In this document: positions 17,193 through 50,123 of the stretch, piece after piece
How positions within the stretch are numbered: position 1 is the first letter of the stretch
How the letters are laid out: every line of letters starts with the position of its first letter
Assembly: GCF_000250675.2 (NCBI RefSeq)
Contig: NC_018681.1
Span: forward strand, 5,146,001 to 5,210,000
DNA length: 64,000 nucleotides
Source of the DNA: Nocardia brasiliensis ATCC 700358
Lineage (GTDB): Bacteria > Actinomycetota > Actinomycetes > Mycobacteriales > Mycobacteriaceae
Direction of reading: 5' to 3'
The notes under the pieces: model-generated
What the model was told of the DNA's origin: nothing
The model's database searches: none
The model's input: only the letters and a program-made list of their open reading frames with translations
Translations under genes and position numbers: made by a program

Positions 17193-18366
17193 GCGGCACC
17201 GCGAGCCCGGCGAGTGCGGTGCACAGTTCGTCGCCGCGAGCGGGATCGCCGGCCGATGCCTCCAGTTCGACGATGCCGGTGTCGACTCCCCCGCTGGTCT
17301 GCTGCGGGACATCGAACAGCAGGGAGCAGGACGACTCGGCTCTGGTGCGACGCGCGAGCACAGCACGCCGGTCCGCGGCCGCGATCGGCACCGGCTGGAG
17401 GAAAAAGGCACTGTCGTAGACGAATTCGGTGAAACGTCGGTTGCTGGCGTACACGTCCACGTCGTACCAGCCGGCGGACCAACCGCATCCTCCCTGAACC
17501 TCGCTGACCGCGGTCGGACTCTTCGTCCGCGGGTCCAGCCCGGCCGCTGTCACGTCGTCGTCGGGAATGCCGCACGGATCCCAGACCGGTTGGGGCGCAG
17601 CAGTTGTCACGGAGGTAGCGGGCTCCGGCGTAGTCTCACGGATGCTGTCCAAGGTGCGGCGCGGCAGACTGGCTGACAGGCTGCGCGTGAGGACCTCGGC
17701 GATCGATCGGGCGCCGCCGGCCAGATCCGTGCGCACTTTCGGCGAGTCACCCGTAGGTGTGCCGCCACTCGCGGCAGACCAGTCCAGACCTGCTGTTTGG
17801 ACGAAAACGGAGAGATTGGCGACTCGAGCCGACACCATCGCCGCGACCCGGCGATCGCCGGTGGGCTGGAAGTAGGCGGTCGCGCTGTCGCCGATGCCGG
17901 GCAGCGGCGTCACGGTGGCGGTTCCCGGCGGGGCCGAGGTCGTCGCCGTGGCGCTGCGGTCCGCGAGAGTCGGCCCGTCCAGGAACAAGAGACGAATGGT
18001 CGCCGCGCGGGACAACGGCACGCTTTCGGCGACCTGTCCGGGCCGCGGGATCGGATCCTCGAAGGTGGCCTCGCACTCGAGCGAACCCCCGACGGCGGTG
18101 GTGTACTGATGCTTGGTGAAAAGTTGCGCGTCGGTCGCAGGCAAGGTCGCGGCGAAACCGCGTAGCGCATCGGCCGCGATCGCGCCGACCTCGGCACACG
18201 ATGCGGGCAGTGCCGTGAATCCGGTCGCGTATCGCGGGCCCTCCGGCCCGCCACCGGAGCAGGCCGTCGCGACCAGCACGCCCGCCAGCACCCCGACGCC
18301 GCGGCACAACCACGACGCCGAGCCCGACCGCTGCTGAAATATGCTGCCTGGACCAGCAGTTCGCAT
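17164..18366 (-). CDS. DUF3558-family putative lipoprotein
   Basis: The product has 400 residues. A positively charged start and hydrophobic stretch (LCRGVGVLAGVLVATAC) end at a Cys in a non-ideal lipobox, then SGGG. A second half begins WDPCGIPDDDVTAAGLDP, the signature of DUF3558 proteins found in mycolate actinomycetes, followed by GGCGWSAGWYDVDVYA. The first half is another domain of similar size with its own Cys residues, so the protein may be a tandem pair. Its function is unknown. ATG 18366 follows GGGGG by 6 bases. It lies downstream of the giant NRPS on the same strand but beyond a hairpin. Confidence 0.75.
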   Translation of the reverse strand: MRTAGPGSIFQQRSGSASWLCRGVGVLAGVLVATACSGGGPEGPRYATGFTALPASCAEVGAIAADALRGFAATLPATDAQLFTKHQYTTAVGGSLECEATFEDPIPRPGQVAESVPLSRAATIRLLFLDGPTLADRSATATTSAPPGTATVTPLPGIGDSATAYFQPTGDRRVAAMVSARVANLSVFVQTAGLDWSAASGGTPTGDSPKVRTDLAGGARSIAEVLTRSLSASLPRRTLDSIRETTPEPATSVTTAAPQPVWDPCGIPDDDVTAAGLDPRTKSPTAVSEVQGGCGWSAGWYDVDVYASNRRFTEFVYDSAFFLQPVPIAAADRRAVLARRTRAESSCSLLFDVPQQTSGGVDTGIVELEASAGDPARGDELCTALAGLAVPLSAHFPAGR

Positions 18367-18444
18367 GTACAACCCCCGTGGCGTCCGTCGTCGTCCGCTC
18401 GGACGGTAACAGCCCGGGTCCGCCCCTCGGGAGCAGTGAGTTCT

Positions 18445-18480
18445 GGGGGCCGCCCAGCACGGCAGGCTCGCGCGGCCCCC
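18445..18480 (-). terminator. Candidate terminator after the NRPS gene
   Basis: GGGGGCCGC at 18445-18453 and GCGGCCCCC at 18472-18480 form a perfect 9-base-pair stem with an 18-base loop. It starts 26 bases beyond the NRPS stop codon in the 139-base gap before the DUF3558 gene. No U tract is seen. Confidence 0.55.
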
Positions 18481-18505
18481 TATCGGCGCAGGCAGTTACG
18501 TCGCG

Positions 18506-44356
<25,851 letters not shown>

Positions 44357-44379
44357 CCCGCCTCCTGAAGATCCGAAGC

Positions 44380-45714
44380 TCAAAGAGAACGTGCGTGGTG
44401 CGCGAGGGTGGCCAGCGACTCGAGCCCCGCGCGCACGGCCGACTCGGCGACACCGAAGTCGATGAGGCAGGCGATCTCGTCGGCGCCCGCGTGGTGCAGG
44501 CTCGCCACCATCGGCAGTGCCGAATCGGGCGTGCCGAACAGCCCGCTGGTGCGGTAGTACCGCTCGAAGGCGAAGTCCAGCACCTTGTTTCGCGTCCGGT
44601 CGTCCAACTCGTCGAGGGCTTGCGCGCCGCGCCGCCACAGGTCGACCGAATCGGCGAGGTAATTCTTGAACGGCCCCTGCACGGTCTGCCGCACGGCGGT
44701 GTCGTCGGCACCGACGAAGGTGTGCAGCATGACGGTGACCCGGCCGCCGGCGGCGTCGTGGCCGTGCCGGGCACGGGCCTTGCGATAGGCGGTGATCTTG
44801 TCCGCCAGCTCGTCCACGTCCTGAAAGAGCAAGGCGGTGAGCACATTCGCGCCGAGTTCGCCCGCCATCTCGAAGCGCTGCACGCCCCCGCTACAGGTCA
44901 CCCAGGTGGTCAGGTCCGGCTGGATGGGGGTGGGAAAGATGCGCACCGAACGTGGTTCACCCGCGCCGTTCGGCAGCGAGATCGGTTCGCCGCGCCACAG
45001 CTGCCGTACGGTCTGCATGCCCTCGCGCATCACCTCGACCCTGCTGCGGTAGCGGTCGGGCGCCAGCACGAAGTCGTCGGGGTTCCAGCCCGTGGCGAAC
45101 GCGACGTCGACTCGACCGTCGGACAGGTTGTCGACTACCGACCAGTCCTCGGCGACCCGTACCGGATCGTGCAGCGGCAGCACCACGCTGCCCGCCCTGA
45201 TCCGCACCCGCTCGGTGACCGGCGCCAGCGCCGCCGCCAGCACGGCGGGGTTCGGGTAGAGGCCACCGAACTTGTGAAAGTGCCGTTCCGGCAACCAGAT
45301 CGAGGAGAAGCCGTGTGCGTCGGCGAACCGCGCGCTGTCGAACAACAGCTGGTAACGCTGCGCACTACGCTGCTGCGCGTCGCTGGCGAAGAAGAACAGG
45401 CCGAACTCCACGGCCGCACCGGCCCGGCGATCCGGCGCGCACGAGGCCACGGTTGCGGCGACGGCACCGGCCTCGCCCTGGTTGACCACCTCGTCGACCA
45501 GATCGGCGACGCACATGTCGCCGTAGATGTCCTCCGCGGACACCTCGATGCCGAATCGGTCCTCGAGAATCGTCAACAGCTCGGCCGCCTTGACCGAGTC
45601 GAGGCCCAGCGCGGTGAGCGGTGTCCGCGGATCTATCTGCTCGAGTCCCAGACGCTGCTTTGCCCAGCCGAGGAAGAACGTCGTGGTGTCGGCGCGGCCC
45701 TGCGGCTCGCTCAT
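44380..45714 (-). CDS. ACP-luciferase-like monooxygenase fusion (MupA-type LLM)
   Basis: The product has 444 residues. Residues 1-80 form an acyl carrier domain with the phosphopantetheine Ser in LGLDSVKAAELL. From about residue 102 an LLM-class flavin-dependent monooxygenase begins (VEFGLFFFASD; GFSSIWLPERHFHKFGG; FATGWNPDDFVLAPDRY; CSGGVQRFEMAGELGANVLTAL), matching the natural-product LLM group that includes MupA. Such enzymes use FMNH2 and O2 to hydroxylate carrier-bound acyl or aminoacyl groups. The ACP in cis suggests that the upstream FAAL loads a fatty acid here and the LLM hydroxylates it before transfer to the NRPS (inference). Its ATG overlaps the FAAL stop; the NRPS starts 23 bases after its own stop. 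Confidence 0.85.
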   Translation of the reverse strand: MSEPQGRADTTTFFLGWAKQRLGLEQIDPRTPLTALGLDSVKAAELLTILEDRFGIEVSAEDIYGDMCVADLVDEVVNQGEAGAVAATVASCAPDRRAGAAVEFGLFFFASDAQQRSAQRYQLLFDSARFADAHGFSSIWLPERHFHKFGGLYPNPAVLAAALAPVTERVRIRAGSVVLPLHDPVRVAEDWSVVDNLSDGRVDVAFATGWNPDDFVLAPDRYRSRVEVMREGMQTVRQLWRGEPISLPNGAGEPRSVRIFPTPIQPDLTTWVTCSGGVQRFEMAGELGANVLTALLFQDVDELADKITAYRKARARHGHDAAGGRVTVMLHTFVGADDTAVRQTVQGPFKNYLADSVDLWRRGAQALDELDDRTRNKVLDFAFERYYRTSGLFGTPDSALPMVASLHHAGADEIACLIDFGVAESAVRAGLESLATLAHHARSL

Positions 45715-47408
45715 ATGGCCCTCGATCCGATCTCGTTGGCGTACAGGTGACGTAGCTGCGAGCGCCGGATCTTCCCGCTGGTCGTTTTCAGCACCTTGCC
45801 CTTGTCGACGAATATCACTCGGTACAGCGCCACGGCATGATCCCGGCTGACCGCGGACCTGATCGATTGCTCGAGCGCGGCCACAGTGTCGTCCGCGATT
45901 TCCTCATCGAGTTCCTGCACGACGATCAACCGCTCTTCACCGTTCACCTCGGTCGACAATGCGGCACAGCCCCCGCGACGCAATCGCGGATGAGTGGACT
46001 CGATACTCCACTCGATGTCCTGCGGGAACAGATTCCGCCCGTTGATGATCATCACCTCTTTGAGCCGGCCGCAGACAAAAAGGTGCCCGTCGGCCAAGAA
46101 ACCGAGATCGCCGGTGCGCAGATATGGCGTATCGGCCTCGCCCGCGATTTCTGCCGCAAAGGCCCGCTCACTCTCCTCGGATTTGTTCCAGTAGCCGGCG
46201 GTGACGCTTTCACCGGTCAACCAGATTTCGCCGACCCGGCCGGGATCCGATCGCCGCGACGTCACCGGATCGATCACCGCCGCCGTCGCGGCCCCGACCG
46301 GGCCCAGATCGACCAATTCGCGTCCGTTCGGCGTCGCGACGACGAAACCCTTTTCCAGTTCCTCGTTCGCGAACGAGCGCGTGCGCAGACCCGAACCGGC
46401 CGGCCCGCCGCTCACATACAAAGTCGCCTCGGCAAGTCCATAGCCGGGGAAGAAACTCTCCCGGCGAAAACCGCTGACGGCGAATTTGTCGGCGAAGCGG
46501 CGCAGAATGATCGGATTGACCGGCTCCGCGCCGACGAACGCGACGTCCCACCGCGACAGATCCAGTTCTTCGGCCTCGGCCGCCGACACCCGCTCGGCGC
46601 AGATGCCGAATGCCAGATTCGGCCCGCCCGCAGTGGTATTCGCCTGCTCGGCCACCGCGCGCAGCCAGGTCAGCGGCTTGCGCAGGAAGGTCAGCGGCGC
46701 CATGAGCGTCGCCGGGTATCCGGCGAAGAGCGGCGAAAGAATGCCCAGCACCAGGCCCATATCGTGCGAGGGCGGCAGCCAGTGGACCGCCGAACTACGC
46801 TCGGTGTGCCCGAAGGCGCGCCGCTGGCATTCCAGGTTGTGCATCAGATTGCGATGCCGCACCACCACGCCCTTCGGGCTGCCGGTGGAGCCGGAGGTGT
46901 ATTGCAGATGTGCCACCTCGTTTTCGGTCGGGAGCGGCGTGTCGAGCAGCTCCCTGGCACCGCCGCCCTCGATCCCCGTGCTGTCGAGGATCCGCTCGTC
47001 GGGCCAACCGAGCAGCTCACGGGCCACCGCGGCGACCTGCTGCGGCGCGATGACGGCCGCCGCGCCACTGTCGCGGGCGATCGCCGCCACGGTCTCGGAA
47101 TGCCGTTGCCCGGTCGGCACGTACAGCGGTACGGCGACCCGGCGGATCAGCAGACAGGCGAAGTAGGCGTGCACCATGTCCAGACCGGGCGGGCAGAGCA
47201 ACAGGACGCGGTCACCCGGCGCGCTCACTTCTTGCAACCGCGTCGCCAAGCCGACCACACGATCCAAGAGCCGCCCGTAATCCTCTGTTTCGCGGTGCCC
47301 GTCTGCGTCGAGAAAGGTGTAGCCGACTCGGTGGGGATCTTCGACACCACGACGCACCAAGACGTCCGCCAGCGTCGACGGACGTTCCGATATTTGTTCG
47401 TAACTCAT
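45711..47408 (-). CDS. Fatty acyl-AMP ligase, first gene of the NRPS operon
   Basis: The product has 565 residues. Motifs: LQYTSGSTGSPKGVVVRHRN (complete P-loop), WLPPSHDMGLVLGILSPLF, FVGAEPVNPIILRRF, FPGYGLAEATLYVSGG, YLRTGDLGFLADGHLFVCGR and TTSGKIRRSQLRHLY. These are canonical for FAALs that feed carrier proteins of lipopeptide synthetases. I chose ATG 47408 because GGGAGG lies about 10 bases upstream and the domain starts soon after (LADVLVRRGVEDPHRVGYTF). Its stop codon overlaps the start of the ACP-LLM gene, which is therefore its likely acyl acceptor. It is divergent from the LeuRS gene across a 691-base region. Confidence 0.9.
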   Translation of the reverse strand: MSYEQISERPSTLADVLVRRGVEDPHRVGYTFLDADGHRETEDYGRLLDRVVGLATRLQEVSAPGDRVLLLCPPGLDMVHAYFACLLIRRVAVPLYVPTGQRHSETVAAIARDSGAAAVIAPQQVAAVARELLGWPDERILDSTGIEGGGARELLDTPLPTENEVAHLQYTSGSTGSPKGVVVRHRNLMHNLECQRRAFGHTERSSAVHWLPPSHDMGLVLGILSPLFAGYPATLMAPLTFLRKPLTWLRAVAEQANTTAGGPNLAFGICAERVSAAEAEELDLSRWDVAFVGAEPVNPIILRRFADKFAVSGFRRESFFPGYGLAEATLYVSGGPAGSGLRTRSFANEELEKGFVVATPNGRELVDLGPVGAATAAVIDPVTSRRSDPGRVGEIWLTGESVTAGYWNKSEESERAFAAEIAGEADTPYLRTGDLGFLADGHLFVCGRLKEVMIINGRNLFPQDIEWSIESTHPRLRRGGCAALSTEVNGEERLIVVQELDEEIADDTVAALEQSIRSAVSRDHAVALYRVIFVDKGKVLKTTSGKIRRSQLRHLYANEIGSRAI

Positions 47409-47777
47409 CGACCTTCGACCTCCCGAGTCAGCTACAGCCACACTGGACGAACGATATTCAGGCCGGCCGAAGCCACCCCCCGGCAGCACGTATCGAACCG
47501 AGCCGATCGGCCTCCGAATGCCGCCGATACCGACAGCGAAAGTTACTACACCACCGCTCGTTACACGCGCCTCGTGCACTCGACTCCGGTCAGGGGAAAG
47601 CTCCGGGAACATTTCGTCAGCGGGACGGTAGGACGTATCGGACTGACGCCTATCACTGTTCTCCTTCCAGGGCGAGGCGCAACGGCAGCGGTCGAGTGTT
47701 CCTCCTAGTTCGTTACGGCCCCTGGCGCGGATGGGTAAGAGGTTGCGAGCGATTACGCCGAGTCAGCGGAGGTCTCG

Positions 47778-47861
47778 ATGCACACGACAACGGAAATATC
47801 TTGCCGCTCGGCACGTGTCGCGATCGTTGTTATCCAATCGTGTCGGCCGAAACATCGGTGA
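47778..47861 (+). CDS. Possible 27-codon leader peptide upstream of LeuRS
   Basis: ATG 47778 is preceded by GGAGG with a 5-base spacer, a stronger initiation signal than that of many genes here. The frame encodes 27 residues starting MHTTTEISCRSARVAIVVI and containing two Cys, and stops at TGA 47859-47861. It contains no Leu, so it is not a classical leucine attenuator. It ends 116 bases before the first LeuRS leader hairpin. No homologue is known to me. Confidence 0.3.
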   Translation: MHTTTEISCRSARVAIVVIQSCRPKHR

Positions 47862-47977
47862 CGATCCCGCATCGGTACCGATATCGGGGTACTGACCGGC
47901 GGGGAAAAGCATTCGCACCACCGCGGCGGTGCGCGTTACGATGCGCGCATGACGTTCCTGGGGACAGCGCTTACCGG

Positions 47978-48071
47978 GCCGTGCTGACCCGGTTCTGAGC
48001 GGGCACAGTCAGCACGGCGGACCTCCTGCGGGAGGCGGTGCCCGCGTTCGACCCGCGACAGCTCGCGGGTC
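47978..48071 (+). promoter_or_regulatory. Structured leader with competing hairpins before LeuRS
   Basis: GCCGTGCTGAC (47978-47988) pairs perfectly with GTCAGCACGGC (48008-48018). The loop of that hairpin holds GCGGGCAC (47999-48006), which pairs perfectly with GTGCCCGC (48038-48045), so the two helices form either a pseudoknot or mutually exclusive states. CCTCC/GGAGG (48022-48035) forms a small hairpin between them, and GACCCGCGA/TCGCGGGTC (48050-48071) a 9-base-pair hairpin ending 19 bases before the ribosome-binding site. The design resembles an attenuator or a translational riboswitch. A canonical T-box core (UGGNACCGCG) is not present; GGCGGTGCCCGCG at 48034-48046 is only a loose match. 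Confidence 0.5.
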
Positions 48072-48099
48072 GATCCGGAGCTTGCGCCGTGAGGTGACC

Positions 48100-50085
48100 A
48101 TGAACGACCACAGTGCCCCTGATGTCTACGACCCGGCCGCAATCATCGACAAGTGGACGCGGATATGGCGGCAGCGCCGCGTCTTCGACGCCGACGGGCG
48201 TACCCATGGTGACGATCGTCCCCGCTCCTACGTGGTGAGCATGTACTCGTACCCCTCGGGCGACCTGCACATGGGCCACGCCGAGGTGTACGCCATCGCC
48301 CGCTATCGACGCCTGCGAGGCGACGATGTGCTGCATCCGGTGGGCTGGGATTCGTTCGGGCTGCCCGCGGAGAACGCCGCCGTGAAACGGAACCGCGATC
48401 CGCGCCGCTGGACCTACGACAATATCGATGTCCAAGCCGAATCCTTTGCCCGGCTGGGTATCTCGTTCGATTGGCGAACCCGCCTGCACACCTCGGACGC
48501 GGACTACTACCGGTGGAACCAGTGGCTGTTCCTGCGCCTGTTCGAACGCGGCCTGGCCTATCGGAAGGCGGCCCCGGTGAACTGGTGCCCGAACGACCGG
48601 ACCGTACTGGCCAACGAGCAGGTGGTGCGCGGACGATGTGAACGCTGCGGCAGCGCGGTGACGGTGCGTGAGCTGACCCAGTGGTTCTTCCGCATCACCG
48701 CGTACGCCGAACGCCTGCTCGACGACATGGCCGAACTGCAGGGCAAGTGGCCCGCCGAGGTACTGACCATGCAGCGCAACTGGATCGGGCGCTCGACGGA
48801 CGCACAGACCGAAGGCCGCACGGCACCGGAGCCGACCGAGCAGGATGCCGGTGGGGCCGCGGTGACCTACCGGCTGCGGGACTGGCTGATATCGCGGCAA
48901 CGCTACTGGGGCACGCCGATTCCGATCATCCACTGCACCGACTGCGGCGCGGTGCCGGTACCCGCGGCCGAGCTGCCGGTTCGATTGCCGGACAACGGTT
49001 ATCAGCTGCGCCCTGCTGATGGCGTGCCACCGCTGGCCACCGCCCGCGCATGGCTGACTGTGCGCTGCCCGGCGTGCGGCGGCCCCGCCGAACGCGACAC
49101 CGACACGATGGACACGTTCGTCGACTCGTCCTGGTATTTCCTGCGCTATCCGAATCCCCGATACACCGCAGGCCCGTTCGACCCCGACGGGGTGCGGCGC
49201 TGGCTGCCGGTGGACGAGTACATCGGCGGCCGCGAACATGCCACCGGCCATCTGATCTACGCGCGGTTCATCACCAAAGTGCTGTACGACTTGGGACTGG
49301 TGCCCTTCGTCGAGCCGTTCACCCGGCTGACGAATCAGGGCCAGGTGCTCATGGCGGGCAAAGCGATGAGCAAAAGCTTGGGCAACCTGGTGGATCTGCA
49401 GGATCAGATCGCCGCGCACGGACCGGATGCGGTGCGGGTGGCCATGCTGTTCGCGGGGCCGCCCGAGGACGATATCGACTGGGCCGATGTCGCGCCCGCG
49501 GCGGCGGCGAAGTGGCTGGGCCGGGTCTGGCGGCTCAGCGGCGATATCGCCGAGTCGCACGAAAACTCTTCTGCAGCAGGTGATCCTGTGGTGCGCCGAG
49601 GAGTACATCGACTGATCGACGCGGCCACCACCGCGATGGACGGCCGACGATTCAATGTGGCCATCGCCCGGATGATGATGTTGACTGCCACGCTGCGCAA
49701 GGCGATCGACAGCGGGCCCGGCGCGGCGGACCCGGCGGTCCGCGAAGGGGCCGAAGCCCTGGCCCGGATGCTGTCCTGCGTCGCGCCGTACACCGCGGAG
49801 GAGGCCTGGGAACGGCTGGGACGAGCGGCTTCGGTGACGGAATACAGTTGGCCGCACTGTGATTCCGCACTGATCGCCGCGGACAAGGTGACCTGCGTGG
49901 TGCAGGTGGCCGGTAAGGTACGCGACCGGCTGGAGGTGCCGGTCGACATCGATGCCGCGGCACTGCGCGCACTGGCGCTCGCTTCGGCGAAGGCCACCGC
50001 CGCCTTGCGCGGCGCGGGCATCGCCGACGTGATCGTGCGCGCCCCGAATCTGGTGAACATCGTCCCCGCAGAGTTGTGTTCGTAA
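48100..50085 (+). CDS. leuS-like: Leucyl-tRNA synthetase lacking the CP1 editing domain
   Basis: The product has 661 residues against about 860-950 for usual bacterial LeuRS. The catalytic core is intact: PSGDLHMGHAEVY (HIGH motif, residues 57-60), WDSFGLPAENAA, a zinc site (WCPND...RCERCG), DTMDTFVDSSWYFLRY and KAMSKSLGN (KMSKS, about 422). MQRNWIGRS (about 224-232) normally enters the roughly 190-residue CP1 editing domain, but here YRLRDWLISRQRYWG follows after only about 25 residues of linker, so the editing domain is cleanly missing. The anticodon-binding and C-terminal domains (VVQVAGKVRDRLEVPVDI) are present. Without CP1 it cannot hydrolyse mischarged tRNA(Leu). Natural absence is known in Mycoplasma mobile. 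Beside an NRPS operon, a drug-resistant duplicate is a likely role (inference). ATG 48100 follows GAGGTGA. Confidence 0.9.
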   Translation: MNDHSAPDVYDPAAIIDKWTRIWRQRRVFDADGRTHGDDRPRSYVVSMYSYPSGDLHMGHAEVYAIARYRRLRGDDVLHPVGWDSFGLPAENAAVKRNRDPRRWTYDNIDVQAESFARLGISFDWRTRLHTSDADYYRWNQWLFLRLFERGLAYRKAAPVNWCPNDRTVLANEQVVRGRCERCGSAVTVRELTQWFFRITAYAERLLDDMAELQGKWPAEVLTMQRNWIGRSTDAQTEGRTAPEPTEQDAGGAAVTYRLRDWLISRQRYWGTPIPIIHCTDCGAVPVPAAELPVRLPDNGYQLRPADGVPPLATARAWLTVRCPACGGPAERDTDTMDTFVDSSWYFLRYPNPRYTAGPFDPDGVRRWLPVDEYIGGREHATGHLIYARFITKVLYDLGLVPFVEPFTRLTNQGQVLMAGKAMSKSLGNLVDLQDQIAAHGPDAVRVAMLFAGPPEDDIDWADVAPAAAAKWLGRVWRLSGDIAESHENSSAAGDPVVRRGVHRLIDAATTAMDGRRFNVAIARMMMLTATLRKAIDSGPGAADPAVREGAEALARMLSCVAPYTAEEAWERLGRAASVTEYSWPHCDSALIAADKVTCVVQVAGKVRDRLEVPVDIDAAALRALALASAKATAALRGAGIADVIVRAPNLVNIVPAELCS

Positions 50086-50123
50086 TCGGACGTGCCAGAG
50101 TTCTCGGCATTATTATCGGAACG

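Larger units (their letters stand above)
47409..48099. other. 691-base divergent intergenic region
   Basis: This is the longest gene-free stretch in the window. It separates the NRPS operon (minus) from the LeuRS-caspase pair (plus) and must hold both promoters. I see no confident -10/-35 pair. Its right third contains nested hairpins, a possible 27-codon reading frame, and the LeuRS ribosome-binding site GAGGTGA at 48091-48097. Confidence 0.6.

Noticed and set aside
47949..47987. 12-codon frame MTFLGTALTGPC as a leucine attenuator peptide
   Set aside because: No ribosome-binding site and only two Leu codons.
48034..48046. Canonical T-box core before LeuRS
   Set aside because: GGCGGTGCCCGCG only loosely matches UGGNACCGCG, needs an insertion, and no clear specifier loop was found. 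It is kept as a structured leader, not named a T-box.
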